Shown in pieces: positions 26,027 through 35,542 of a DNA stretch of 64,000 nt. This DNA is from Enterococcus casseliflavus NBRC 100478 (GTDB lineage Bacteria; Bacillota; Bacilli; Lactobacillales; Enterococcaceae), in the NCBI RefSeq assembly GCF_001544095.1, contig NZ_BCPT01000010.1, forward strand, positions 62,001-126,000. Reading direction: 5' to 3'. Position 1 is the first letter of the stretch; the number at the start of each line of letters is the position of its first letter. The notes under the pieces are model-generated. The model searched no databases. It was not told where the DNA came from and saw only the letters and a list, made by a program, of their open reading frames with translations. A program made the position numbers and the translations under genes.

Positions 26027-27089
26027 TTTTTTTCTTTCGTCGGTACCATAAAAGCAGCAGCAAGGCGAGTAGTAGCAACAGTCCGCCGATCAAGAAATAA
26101 AGCCATGTGTAATCTGTTTCGATCGTCACATCCTTCTTATTAAGATCACGTGCGACCTCTCCAGTCACTGTAAATTCTTTTTCGAAGGTCCATTTATAGA
26201 GATAGCTTTCTTCTTCGCCTTCTTCATTTTCAATTTTGTATTGCCCTTCATCGCTTTTTCCACCATAAGCAACGGAAGTCAACACGTAGGTCCCTGCTTC
26301 TAAACGTTGTCCTTCTAAAGAGATTGGGTACGAGAAGTTGGAATTAGGTGCCATTTGCATTCGTGAGGTATCCGAAGAATACATGACGTCGCTATCACCT
26401 TTTTTCTTCACTTCATTGATCAGGCGTAATGAATTCAAGTAAGCTGCTTCAGGATTTTGAAGAGTGACATTGATAGTACTTCGGGCGTTGACTTGACCTG
26501 GTCCAACATCCAGCAGTTTTAGATCCGGTGAAACTTCTGTTGTGTTTTGTCGCAGTAAAATCGCAACGACATAGGCATACTCATTCTTGATAGCTAACCC
26601 TTGCTCTTCTTCACTGTCAGCAGTATCGGCTTCCTCTGTCGTCTCTTTTAAGGTCAATCCGCCTGCGATGACCCCTTCAAAGGATTCTGAAGGCATGGTG
26701 ATCTTTAAGGGCAAGGTGATTTGGGATTGTTTGGGGATCGTGATCTCTTCATCCACTTCAATCAAATCAGCCATATCATAAGGCAAGGTTTCGTCCGCTT
26801 CGATGTCATTTTCGCCATATTCCACGACTCCGTTTAAGTTTGTGGTAGCTGAAGCGATCACTGGCGCGATGACGACCTCTTGATCGGTGTCATTACGCAA
26901 TTGAACTTCAACGGTTTGTACCGCACCCGGCGCCATTTTCAAGTCAAAATAAGTTTTTTCTTTATCGATTTGATTTTCTGGAATTACGGGATTGACGGCA
27001 AAGTTAAATTCAGAAGCGGTTCCTATCGTTGGTACAAAAAAGAAAATACTTGCGAATAGGAGCGCCAAAAGCTGGTTGATTTTTTTCAT
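26007..27089 (-). CDS. WxL-interacting protein, DUF916 + DUF3324
   Basis: 360 aa. Signal peptide (about 1-25), DUF916 domain (about 30-150, FNFAVNPVIPENQ at its start), DUF3324 domain (about 155-305), then a single membrane helix (about 328-350) and a basic tail RRKKK. In enterococcal WxL clusters this protein is the membrane-anchored partner that binds WxL domains and peptidoglycan. It directly follows three WxL genes, as expected. Start codon preceded by GAAGGGA. Confidence 0.92.
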   Translation of the reverse strand: MKKINQLLALLFASIFFFVPTIGTASEFNFAVNPVIPENQIDKEKTYFDLKMAPGAVQTVEVQLRNDTDQEVVIAPVIASATTNLNGVVEYGENDIEADETLPYDMADLIEVDEEITIPKQSQITLPLKITMPSESFEGVIAGGLTLKETTEEADTADSEEEQGLAIKNEYAYVVAILLRQNTTEVSPDLKLLDVGPGQVNARSTINVTLQNPEAAYLNSLRLINEVKKKGDSDVMYSSDTSRMQMAPNSNFSYPISLEGQRLEAGTYVLTSVAYGGKSDEGQYKIENEEGEEESYLYKWTFEKEFTVTGEVARDLNKKDVTIETDYTWLYFLIGGLLLLLALLLLLWYRRKKKNETDEA

Positions 27090-27156
27090 GATGGATGTCC
27101 CTTCTTTCTATGTATTCTCCTTAAACCACGAAAGGGTTCAAGGAGAAAGCTGGTAC

Positions 27157-27897
27157 TTATGGGTTTGTTGGTGTGTCTGTCAGTAACCAAGTAAACGTAG
27201 TGTTGTATTGGCTGGCATATTTTGTCGTTGAGCCTGGAACTTCCAACTCAATGCTATCCATAGCTGCAGCTAAACTATCGCCCCAGCTCATTAGATAGGT
27301 CCCTGCCCCTTCGCCATCTTGGGCACTCATCACTAAGGATTGGGCACCATTTGGATTCAATGTGATCGTTGAACTCACATTTGATGGTTTTGGTGACAAG
27401 GAAGGTGTTACTACAGTTCCCTTCGTCAAGCGAATTTGCGCGGCGGTCAATTCTTGATCTTCTGCTGTTTTGAACTGACCATTTTGGCGAACATTCAATG
27501 TCCAACCGCTCTCTGTTCCCCGATTGTCTGTCACTTGGACAAAATTTGGTCCTTCTTGATTCACATTTGCTGAATCTACGTATTTTTGGGTTTCCGCATG
27601 GTAGATCTCTGTTTTTGAGGTGATTTTTTGCGTACCAAAGTAAAGGCTTGAAGCAAAATCAATCGATAACGGTCCGTTGGTTCCTGGATTTGGTCCATCT
27701 GGGTCCGTTGGGTCAACTGGTTTGATCGGATTTTCTGGATCTGGGTCTGTTGGACTGATTGGATTGGTTGGGTCTGTATTTGGTTCAAAAGTGATCTGTC
27801 CGTTTGAATTGTATTCTGCGCTGTCCGCTGCTTGTGCCAGCACAGGAGCAGCGAAGCTTAGCCCTAATACTGAGAGAAATGCTAGTGTTTTTTTCAT
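27157..27897 (-). CDS. WxL domain surface protein (third of three paralogues)
   Basis: 246 aa. Signal peptide (cleavage near AQA-AD), a linker with repeated NPxxPxDP units (about 37-70), then the WxL domain with its two motifs, GWTLNV in the middle and TWLLTDTP at the C-terminus. WxL domains attach non-covalently to peptidoglycan. The start at 27897 follows AAGGAG; 11 bases separate it from the preceding paralogue. Very similar layout to its two upstream neighbours, so tandem duplication is likely. Confidence 0.93.
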   Translation of the reverse strand: MKKTLAFLSVLGLSFAAPVLAQAADSAEYNSNGQITFEPNTDPTNPISPTDPDPENPIKPVDPTDPDGPNPGTNGPLSIDFASSLYFGTQKITSKTEIYHAETQKYVDSANVNQEGPNFVQVTDNRGTESGWTLNVRQNGQFKTAEDQELTAAQIRLTKGTVVTPSLSPKPSNVSSTITLNPNGAQSLVMSAQDGEGAGTYLMSWGDSLAAAMDSIELEVPGSTTKYASQYNTTFTWLLTDTPTNP

Positions 27898-27908
27898 GTC
27901 TATACTCC

Positions 27909-28709
27909 TTATCCTTCCGTTCCTGGTGTATCTGATAATACCCAAGTTAGTGTAGTCGTGTAGCTAACGGCATCTTTTGGTGTGCTGCCGGGTACAGAAA
28001 GTGCGACTGCTTTGGTAACATCTGCTTGTACTTCTTGGCCATCCTTATCTATTTCAGTGACCGTCTCAACGCTTCCCCAAGCGTTGACCCATGTTCCAGC
28101 ACCCGTTTGATTTGCTGCGGTCATCACCACTGATTCAGCACCTGCTGCATCCAATGTGATCGTCGCTTCTGCCACTGGAGCAGTAACGCCGATCGCATTT
28201 GATTTAACGGCAGGACTTGTTAGGGTAATGACAGAACCAGTCAATTCTTGATTCAACGTCGATTCGTTTTTGAATTGACCATTTTGCTTCACAGACAACC
28301 GCCAACCAGCATTACTACCGCGATTATCCGTTACTTGAACATAATTGGCAGTTTTTAATGTAGAAACTGTGTCATCGTCATTCAAATACCCTTGTGCTCG
28401 TGCATAATAGACTTCGTTTTTATTGGAGATTTTATTGACACCAAAATCTAAGCTAGAGGCATAATCGATCGATAATGGTCCATTCGTTCCAGGGTTTGGT
28501 CCATCTGGATCGGTTGGATCCACAGGATTGACTGGGTTTTCTGGATCTGGATTTTCTGGATTGACTGGGTTCGTCGGATCGGTATTTGGAATAAAATCAA
28601 CCGCCCCATTTGAGGTGTAAGAAGCCGCTTCAGCTGCTGAAACCTCAGTTGCTGCACTCGCTGCTGCCAATACGGCAAGACTTAAAAAGACCCATGCTGT
28701 TTTTTTCAT
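27909..28709 (-). CDS. WxL domain surface protein (second of three paralogues)
   Basis: 266 aa with a signal peptide (about 1-27), NPxNPxDP linker (about 40-75), first WxL motif GWRLSV and second motif TWVLSDTPG at the C-terminus. AGGAGTG precedes the start. Longest of the three, with an extra charged insertion (TEIDKDGQEVQADV) before the final strands. Same operon and presumed wall attachment as its neighbours. Confidence 0.93.
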   Translation of the reverse strand: MKKTAWVFLSLAVLAAASAATEVSAAEAASYTSNGAVDFIPNTDPTNPVNPENPDPENPVNPVDPTDPDGPNPGTNGPLSIDYASSLDFGVNKISNKNEVYYARAQGYLNDDDTVSTLKTANYVQVTDNRGSNAGWRLSVKQNGQFKNESTLNQELTGSVITLTSPAVKSNAIGVTAPVAEATITLDAAGAESVVMTAANQTGAGTWVNAWGSVETVTEIDKDGQEVQADVTKAVALSVPGSTPKDAVSYTTTLTWVLSDTPGTEG

Positions 28710-28754
28710 TTCTATTTGACACTCCTTTATCTGTTTTACTGAAAATCAGTGATT

Positions 28755-29468
28755 TTAATTGCTTTCAGGGACATTCTTTAAATTCCAAGTCAATGTCGTC
28801 CGATACTCTTTCGCTAATTTTACGGAACTGCCTGGTACATTTAATTTTACTGCCGTTGACCCTTCCGTTGCATCGTTCCCAAACTTGTAGATCCAAGTGC
28901 CCATTCCTTTTCCGACAGGTGCGTTGACCAATGTGATTTCACTATCGGGTACAAAGGTATGACTTGCCGTAACCGTTGGTGCATACTGCATATCGGTGAC
29001 CGAAGTTGCTGCACCTGAGGCGATCGATAATGAAGCCCCGACTAGTTCTTCGTCATCAGCCGTTTTGAATTGTCCGTTTTGCACAACGCTCAATGACCAG
29101 CCTTCTTGCGTTCCTCGTTTATCTGTTACTTGCACATAGTTTGGTCCAGCAGCGCCAGCTGTGAACTCTTGCAGCTGTGCGTAATAATCTTTTGTTTCGG
29201 AAGTGATCAATTGGTTGCCAAATTGAAAGCTTGAAGCAAAATCGATCGATAATGGTCCAGCTGTTCCAGGGTTTGGTCCATCTGGATCGGTTGGATCGAC
29301 GGGATCCACCGGTTTTTCTGGATCGGTCGGATCAACTGGATTGGTTGGATTCGGGTCCGCTTCAAAAGTGATTGCTCCATTTGAGGTGTATTCAGCGGCA
29401 TTAACGGTTGTTGGTAACAGAGCAGTGCTCATCAATAGAATGCCTGCCGTCAAGAAAAGTTTTTTCAT
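28755..29468 (-). CDS. WxL domain surface protein (first of three paralogues)
   Basis: 237 aa. Signal peptide (cleavage near VNA-AE), linker of NPTNPVDPTDP type, first WxL motif GWSLSV and second TWNLKNVPE. Its 5' end (68 bases, including start codon) lies inside the end of the small LPXTG gene, in another frame, and its ribosome-binding site AAAGGAGA is inside that gene too. Tight translational coupling is expected. Confidence 0.92.
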   Translation of the reverse strand: MKKLFLTAGILLMSTALLPTTVNAAEYTSNGAITFEADPNPTNPVDPTDPEKPVDPVDPTDPDGPNPGTAGPLSIDFASSFQFGNQLITSETKDYYAQLQEFTAGAAGPNYVQVTDKRGTQEGWSLSVVQNGQFKTADDEELVGASLSIASGAATSVTDMQYAPTVTASHTFVPDSEITLVNAPVGKGMGTWIYKFGNDATEGSTAVKLNVPGSSVKLAKEYRTTLTWNLKNVPESN

Positions 29469-29769
29469 TTTTTGTTCTCCTTTTGATTAAAATGATTCCT
29501 GCTGCCAACAAAACGACAAGACCACTGCTTTGATAGCTATTAAAGTGATCCGACCCTGTTGCCGGCAGAATGTTGTTGCCTTTTTGATTTACTTGTTTAT
29601 TCCCTGGATGTTCTTTTACGGGCTCTTCTGGCTCCTCAACTGGTTCTTCATAGACACCGAAAAAGGAAGTAATGCCATTGCTGTCATAGGCACCTGCTTC
29701 GGCTGCTGAAACGAGCTGAGGAAACATTAATAGACAGCCAGCAATAATACCGATCATGATTTTTTTCAT
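29401..29769 (-). CDS. Small LPXTG wall-anchored protein with unusual tail
   Basis: 122 aa. Signal peptide (about 1-23), short body with SNGITSFFGVY and a Glu/Pro-rich segment, then LPATG (about 69-73), a hydrophobic helix and IKRR. Small LPXTG proteins of this kind are usual in WxL clusters. After KRR, where such proteins normally end within a few residues, it continues for another 24 residues that overlap the next gene. This may be real overlap or loss of an earlier stop. The operon's sortase is the likely anchoring enzyme. Confidence 0.85.
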   Translation of the reverse strand: MKKIMIGIIAGCLLMFPQLVSAAEAGAYDSNGITSFFGVYEEPVEEPEEPVKEHPGNKQVNQKGNNILPATGSDHFNSYQSSGLVVLLAAGIILIKRRTKNEKTFLDGRHSIDEHCSVTNNR

Positions 29770-29783
29770 TTATTTTCCTGCCT

Positions 29784-32700
29784 TTATGGGTTGCCAGGTG
29801 CCGAAACTAGCTGCCAGCTCAAGGTTCCTTGATAGTCCCCGACTTTTTGCTGTTCGACTGGAACGGTAAGCTTGATTCCTTCATTCTGACTTTCGCCCCA
29901 GTGCTGATTCACGACGTATGTGCCATTTTCTGTCAATTCCGTTTCCTCGATGATCATTTCCCCACTGGTTATCATCTGTTCTTGACCGTTTGTCACAAAG
30001 CGGAAGACATCGGTTAATTGATCTGTCCCATCCGTTAATGGCTGTTGCTCTTTGACCGTCAAGCGCCATGGACTCCGTTCGGACCCTCTCGTATCTTTCA
30101 CTGCTAGCTCGCCTGTGATCGTTGGCCAATAATCTTGTGTTTCTGTGGCAACTTTCTGCTGCCCAAAATCAAAGTCTGTTGGCACACTGCTTAAAATAAG
30201 CTCGCCGGCAACTGCGACATTGACGACTTTTTCTGCCCGTTGACTGCCTGCTTCATAATGGTAAGCCGTTGACACATTTTTCAACAGCTCAGCTTCCGTT
30301 GCTTGCTGGATCGCGGCAAAAGCTTGCGGATCGACAGTCGGTGGTACATTTGCCCGATTATCTGCAAAAATCGTGGTTGCTTGGGTATAGTCTGCCAAAG
30401 CGGCTTCATCTGTCAGTGCCGTTGCTTCCGGTAAGGTCAAACGGACATCTTTTGCATAGATGGCAAATTGTCGGTCGTCAGAAATGACACTTTCATTTTT
30501 GACCACCACCAGATTCACGGTAGTTTCTGCCTGATTCTGATCGTTTTCCCCTACGGAAAAAGTGATCGCTTGTTTGCGATAGACCGCTGTTTCTAACGGT
30601 TCTTGAATCGCAGCTAAGACCTCATCTGTCAGCGTATCCTTAAAGAAAGGACGCCCACTAGCTTCGAGATAAGTCACAGCTTGTTCTTTGGTCAGCGATT
30701 GTGCCTCTTGTTCTGTAAGGATCACATTGCGGGCTTGGACTTCCGCCTTATTTGAGTAGCGGACACTGATATCGTAACTATACTCCCCATCAGGACTCGT
30801 CCAATCAACTGGCTCTGAATCTGGTTGTTCCGTCAACTGCTGATCCGTGCTATCCAGCTTGCTGGATTTGATTTGACCCCCATAGACCCATGAACCGGAC
30901 GTTTGGGTTTCTGGTGTGAACGTCAATGTTGGCAATTCCGCTACCGTGTAGGGAATCAATAAACGCCCTTTTTGCACCTGTGTCCCCGCCTGCTCAGTTC
31001 CCCATGCTTGCAAAGTCAACGGCGTATTGTTCTCTTTGACTGCCGTTACATTGTGACTAATGGCACCGATCCCATTCGCGACTCCGGGTGTTTCGACTTC
31101 GTAGTTAATGATCGAACCTGGTATTGCAATACCGTACCCGTTGGCTGCATTGGTCACATCGTTGTCCCCGATGAAGGTTTTCCCAGTCGCTTTTTCGATC
31201 CCGCTGAAATTGATTGGCGTGATTGCTGCAGCATTAGCAGCAGTTGGATTTATGGTCAGTACTTGATAGGCACTAACCGCACCAAACCACGTTCCTTGAC
31301 TGTTGACTCGAGAACCTGCATCATTGGTCGTCGTTTTCAGCCACGTTAAGTGATCTTTGTCCGTATCTGGTGTAGCGAAATCTGAAAGATTGATTCGCCC
31401 CGTTCCCGGCGGCGACTCGATCGTCCCTTTGTCTTCTACCGTTAACTTCGCTCCTGAAATCAAATTCATTGCGGAAGAAATCCCGATACCAGTATCTTTG
31501 GAAAGATGGATGTCACCGAACTGATGATAGGTCGTTGCGTGATTGGCAGCAGTCGCTGAACGGCCATTTTTGATGTCTCCCCCATTGGCCATCAGCTTGA
31601 TGCCGTTTGTCACATTCAATTCGGTAAAGTTGACGATCCCCAGACCTGTCACAGCGATCGGGTCGGTTTGATAAGAAGCTGTCCCATCGACATTTTCACC
31701 AAAGTTCATCTTCACTTGATTACTGCTGTTGGCTACGATCGTGTTCGTAAAGTTATCTGACGCGTTTCCGCCTGAGATCCCATTGATACTTTTGGCTCCT
31801 TGAAGTCGCATCTCGACATCTCTTAAAATTTGATTGGAAGAAATATTGGAATAATACGTGGTGTATAAATTCCCGATACTTGATCCTTCCGCCTGGATAT
31901 TCATATAAATTTTGCCGCTTCTCGTATTGCTAGCAGTCCGTCCGCCATCACCATAGATCGTTGCCCCATTCAGCGCATCTGACCCCGGCTTTGTGTAAAT
32001 GTTCAATGTAATCGTATTGGAGCTGTCGGTCCCAACGATATTTGTACTGTTAAACGGATTACCGCCTGAGATGTTCGTTCCAGAAGGAAGCTTGAATTCT
32101 CCATCATAGTTTCTTAAATCGATTGTTAATTGTGCATCCCCTATCAGCGATCCTGCATTCGTGATTCCCCCGGAAAAAGCACTTGGACCTGTCCGAGGTG
32201 TTCCAGAAAAATCTCCGCCGTAAATTCGATTATCAGAATTACCATTGATCGTGTGTCCTGAAAAATACCCATACGAGGCACCCATTGAGGCATTGATGAT
32301 ACCATCATGAACAGTGACTGAAACGTCCCCTGTAATTTTGGCATCACCCCAACCACCACCACTGAGAAACCAGTCAACTTGACCGTAATTTACTTCAGCA
32401 TGTGAATCACCGAATACACGTTTCCCGGTATATCCTGCACCTTCTAACGTATCAACGATCCCACCATTCAAGATGTTTGACGTGTTTCCTTCGATGATCC
32501 CTGAAAAGCCACCGCCATAGGTCCAACGAGCAACTACATTGTTTAAGACTGTTTTTGTATCCCCATAAATATAAAGATTGGTTGCTTGTACACCATTGGT
32601 ACCGCCTCCGCCTACGATATCAAACGTTCCGACACCATTCGCACGTGAATTCAAGCTGTTTGAATAGGCCACACCATTTTTATAGGACCGTCCTCCATAA

Positions 32701-34664
32701 CTATAGACAAATCCAGGACCACCAACCGTTCGGGAATCATTTAATACCCCTACTTCAACAGTTGTGTTGCCATCAATAAAACCGCCGTACCCAGCTGCCC
32801 GCGTATAGGATAAGTTGTCTCCCCCATAACTGACACAGCCTTCTAGGATTTTCGTCGTAATATCTCCGTATACCTTAAAGCGAGCTGTGGTTTCAGCGTA
32901 AGCCCGACGATCATCAGGTGTCATCGCGTCATACACACTATCGGATCCAGTTTGTAGACTGGTAACACTCACGTCCATTCCTGCTCCACCATCGACACGA
33001 TTGAAAGACCCTTGATTGTAGTCTCCTGCTTTAATCGTATTTTTAATACTCCCAGTAATCGTTCCATTGGTTCGATTGGCGCCAATAAAATAGGCCGCTC
33101 CTGTAGAATAGGCGCTAGTGTCTACTTGGTTCGTAATGGCCGGTTGCTCTCGTGTCAGTCCAATATTTCCTTCTCTGGAACCACCATAATAATTCAATCC
33201 TGTGCCGGTCCAACCACCCACTCCTGTGAGAGTATTGTTGACTGTTCCACCAATGTTGCCGTATTGAACACCGCCATAGTAGGTTCCTAAACGGAAATTG
33301 GTGTTCGTTGTTTGAAAGACTGTTGCGACATTACCAGTAACATTGGCTGTATTTGAAGTAGTGGTTCCGACACCGCCCCCATAATAATTACTTAAGGTCC
33401 CATTCAAACGATTGATCGTGACACTGGTATTCCCATCAATCGTACCGATATTGGCACCTCCAGCGATCGTACTGATATTACCTACTGTATTATTTACGAC
33501 AATCGCTGTATTCCCGGTCAATGTACCACCGTTTTGATTCCCTCCATAAATATTCCAAGTTCCTGAACCTGTCGCATTCAATGTGATCGTTGGGTTTCCC
33601 GAAAGGTCGCCATTGTTGCTTCCCCCATAAATCGCAAGACCATTCCCGGTGGACCCACCGTTCAATGAAAGGCTATACCCATTCATGTACATCCTCGTAC
33701 CACTATAGTTGAGGTTTCGAATCACTACATCAGAACCGAAGTAAATGTCCGCGCCAAGTGCAACCGTGCGACTCCCAGTGGTCAACGTTGTTGCATCTGT
33801 GATGGGATCATCACTATGCCCTGTGATGATCAAGCGGCTGACTTTTCCTTGTAGCGCATAAAAAGTCATGTTCGTATTATCGACTGTGGCTGGAATCGTC
33901 TTTGAAGTCAGATTCGTTGGCAGTGATAGCGATCCACCCGAGCCAACATACAAAGCAAATTCTTGGCCATTGCCGTTTTGATACATATCAAACAACGCTT
34001 GACGAATGCCTTCAGCACTATTGGTGTATTCCGCATATGCTGATCCATCTCCAGCTGGGCTTGGTACAGCGATCACTTTCGTTTTATCGGCTTCTGCAAT
34101 GATCTCTTTGATCGATTGCTCTGCCAACGAGATGTCCGCCGCTCTTGCCTTAACCGTCGGTTTAAAAACAGCAGTCAAGGTTTGGTTCTCCGTGAGAATC
34201 AATTCGGTCAACGCTTGACTTGTATAGACCGTGCCATCTAACGACCAGCCTTCAAAAGCAGTATCATCTTCAAAAACTGGCAACTCACTTTCTTTTAGTG
34301 CTTCCCCTTTGTTTTTGCTGATCTTAGTGCGGGTTTCCCCGGTAGCAAATAGATGCTCCGTGTCTGTCAGAAAGGTCACCTGTACTTCTTCTGCAGCTTC
34401 CGATGAAGCTTCTGTTTTAGATGAAGCTGTGTCAGTGGCTCCTGTAGACGAATCTGTCGAAGCAGGTTCACTAGATGCTTGCACTTCAGTTTCGTTCGTC
34501 TCTTCCAGACTGTCGATCGATGAAACGACAGGGTCAGAAGAAGACATACTTTGTTCTTCACTTGTTTTTGTAACACTTTCGGCTTGTGCCACTACCATTG
34601 CATATGAAAAACACGGACCTGATGTTAGTAGAAAAACAAGTAAAGTTGTTAAAAACCGTTTCAC
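29784..34664 (-). CDS. Giant WxL-domain surface protein, probable beta-helix adhesin
   Basis: 1626 aa, first gene of the operon, with a GTG start at 34664 preceded by AGGAGGG. Signal peptide (about 1-30), Ser/Thr/Glu-rich linker (about 30-95), a bacterial repeat (InlB_B/Flg_new-like) segment at about 95-170 (FEGWSLDGTVY), then about 800 residues rich in Gly, Asn, Thr and short strands such as GNTxVxxxN and YGGG, typical of a right-handed beta-helix. Two mutually similar domains follow near 1290-1470, and the C-terminal WxL domain has SPWRLTV and LSWQLVSAPG. Likely attaches to peptidoglycan and binds other cells or polymers; ligand unknown. Confidence 0.9.
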   Translation of the reverse strand: MKRFLTTLLVFLLTSGPCFSYAMVVAQAESVTKTSEEQSMSSSDPVVSSIDSLEETNETEVQASSEPASTDSSTGATDTASSKTEASSEAAEEVQVTFLTDTEHLFATGETRTKISKNKGEALKESELPVFEDDTAFEGWSLDGTVYTSQALTELILTENQTLTAVFKPTVKARAADISLAEQSIKEIIAEADKTKVIAVPSPAGDGSAYAEYTNSAEGIRQALFDMYQNGNGQEFALYVGSGGSLSLPTNLTSKTIPATVDNTNMTFYALQGKVSRLIITGHSDDPITDATTLTTGSRTVALGADIYFGSDVVIRNLNYSGTRMYMNGYSLSLNGGSTGNGLAIYGGSNNGDLSGNPTITLNATGSGTWNIYGGNQNGGTLTGNTAIVVNNTVGNISTIAGGANIGTIDGNTSVTINRLNGTLSNYYGGGVGTTTSNTANVTGNVATVFQTTNTNFRLGTYYGGVQYGNIGGTVNNTLTGVGGWTGTGLNYYGGSREGNIGLTREQPAITNQVDTSAYSTGAAYFIGANRTNGTITGSIKNTIKAGDYNQGSFNRVDGGAGMDVSVTSLQTGSDSVYDAMTPDDRRAYAETTARFKVYGDITTKILEGCVSYGGDNLSYTRAAGYGGFIDGNTTVEVGVLNDSRTVGGPGFVYSYGGRSYKNGVAYSNSLNSRANGVGTFDIVGGGGTNGVQATNLYIYGDTKTVLNNVVARWTYGGGFSGIIEGNTSNILNGGIVDTLEGAGYTGKRVFGDSHAEVNYGQVDWFLSGGGWGDAKITGDVSVTVHDGIINASMGASYGYFSGHTINGNSDNRIYGGDFSGTPRTGPSAFSGGITNAGSLIGDAQLTIDLRNYDGEFKLPSGTNISGGNPFNSTNIVGTDSSNTITLNIYTKPGSDALNGATIYGDGGRTASNTRSGKIYMNIQAEGSSIGNLYTTYYSNISSNQILRDVEMRLQGAKSINGISGGNASDNFTNTIVANSSNQVKMNFGENVDGTASYQTDPIAVTGLGIVNFTELNVTNGIKLMANGGDIKNGRSATAANHATTYHQFGDIHLSKDTGIGISSAMNLISGAKLTVEDKGTIESPPGTGRINLSDFATPDTDKDHLTWLKTTTNDAGSRVNSQGTWFGAVSAYQVLTINPTAANAAAITPINFSGIEKATGKTFIGDNDVTNAANGYGIAIPGSIINYEVETPGVANGIGAISHNVTAVKENNTPLTLQAWGTEQAGTQVQKGRLLIPYTVAELPTLTFTPETQTSGSWVYGGQIKSSKLDSTDQQLTEQPDSEPVDWTSPDGEYSYDISVRYSNKAEVQARNVILTEQEAQSLTKEQAVTYLEASGRPFFKDTLTDEVLAAIQEPLETAVYRKQAITFSVGENDQNQAETTVNLVVVKNESVISDDRQFAIYAKDVRLTLPEATALTDEAALADYTQATTIFADNRANVPPTVDPQAFAAIQQATEAELLKNVSTAYHYEAGSQRAEKVVNVAVAGELILSSVPTDFDFGQQKVATETQDYWPTITGELAVKDTRGSERSPWRLTVKEQQPLTDGTDQLTDVFRFVTNGQEQMITSGEMIIEETELTENGTYVVNQHWGESQNEGIKLTVPVEQQKVGDYQGTLSWQLVSAPGNP

Positions 34665-34752
34665 TTTATCCCTCCTATCTTAAAAAAATAAACGTATCGC
34701 GCAGTGCACGCCCTGTGTTACAACTCTTAGTTTAGCGAGTTGGCGAAAGAGA

Positions 34753-34780
34753 ATTATAATTCTTTTTTTCTTCCATTCAA
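34753..34780 (-). promoter_or_regulatory. Promoter of the WxL operon
   Basis: On the minus strand TTGAAT (34775-34780) and TATAAT (34753-34758) with a 16-base spacer, giving a 5' leader of about 80 bases. The -10 lies in a perfect palindrome GAATTATAATTC (34751-34762). The region is AT-rich, so other positions are possible. Confidence 0.5.
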
Positions 34781-35225
34781 AATTATGATTATAATTGATT
34801 TTTCATAATTCCGATTTTTGTAACTTCCACATCTTAGAGCTATCTGTTACTCATCGATTGAAAAAAAGCGCAAATTATCAGGATGAATCATCGATTCTTT
34901 TCAAAAAACTGCTTTTCTCTTTCATAAATCATACAAAAAACGAGGGATAAATCAACACTCATAATTAAATTAGAATGAGAAAAATAAATAAAAAGTTAGA
35001 ATATTTGACAAAATTCAGCAGCACAAAACTCTTTTCTAACGACCTAAAATAATAAGTTAAAAGAACGCTTCCTATCTTCTGACTGTAGATAATGATAATG
35101 TTATAATCAAAAATGAATAAAAAACGTTATTTAAAAATTCCATTGCATATAAAATAACAAAATAAAAATTATTATTTTTTTTATAAATTACTGATTTTGA
35201 TAAAATAAGTAAAGTTATTTTTGAA
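34781..35225. other. AT-rich intergenic stretch without genes
   Basis: Very AT-rich sequence upstream of the WxL operon, with no open frame of note on either strand. It marks the left part of an AT-rich island reaching to about 38.2 kb. Confidence 0.6.
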
Positions 35226-35400
35226 ATAACGCAAAAAAGAGACTGTGACAAAAGCCCATAAAAGAAAGCCGCAAGAAACGCTCTATAATTTATGGGACTG
35301 ATGAGTCAAAATTGATTCTTCAGCCTCATTTTCATTTTCGGTATTAAAAAAAAATATCGTTCTCTAATATGATTAAATCACGACAAAATAAACAAACTAA
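35226..35400. repeat. Inverted repeat and possible mobile-element debris
   Basis: CCCATAAA (35255-35262) and TTTATGGG (35289-35296) form an inverted repeat just after AGAGACTGTGACAAAAG, a phrase that resembles dispersed repeats of enterococci and streptococci by memory only. No gene is evident. Confidence 0.35.
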
Positions 35401-35466
35401 GAGGACGATAAGTGGTATGAATGATTCTATCAAATATGAATACAAAACAAGGAAAATAATATTCAA

Positions 35467-35513
35467 AAAAATCTGAGCTAGAATGAGTTTCATCCTGCTC
35501 AGATTTATCTTTT
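35467..35513. terminator. Strong hairpin terminator in the AT-rich island
   Basis: AAATCTGAGC and GCTCAGATTT pair perfectly, with an inner ATGA/TCAT helix, A run before and T-rich sequence after. A short open frame starting at 35418 (MNDSIKY...) ends just before it; this could be the stump of a lost gene such as a transposase. Confidence 0.7.
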
Positions 35514-35542
35514 TGCATATTAGCCTCTATTGAAAATAGCTA

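Noticed and set aside
27576-29401. CRISPR-like or satellite repeats in the WxL region
   Set aside because: The repeats lie inside coding sequence and encode the Pro/Asp/Asn linkers; spacing and sequence follow codons, not spacers.
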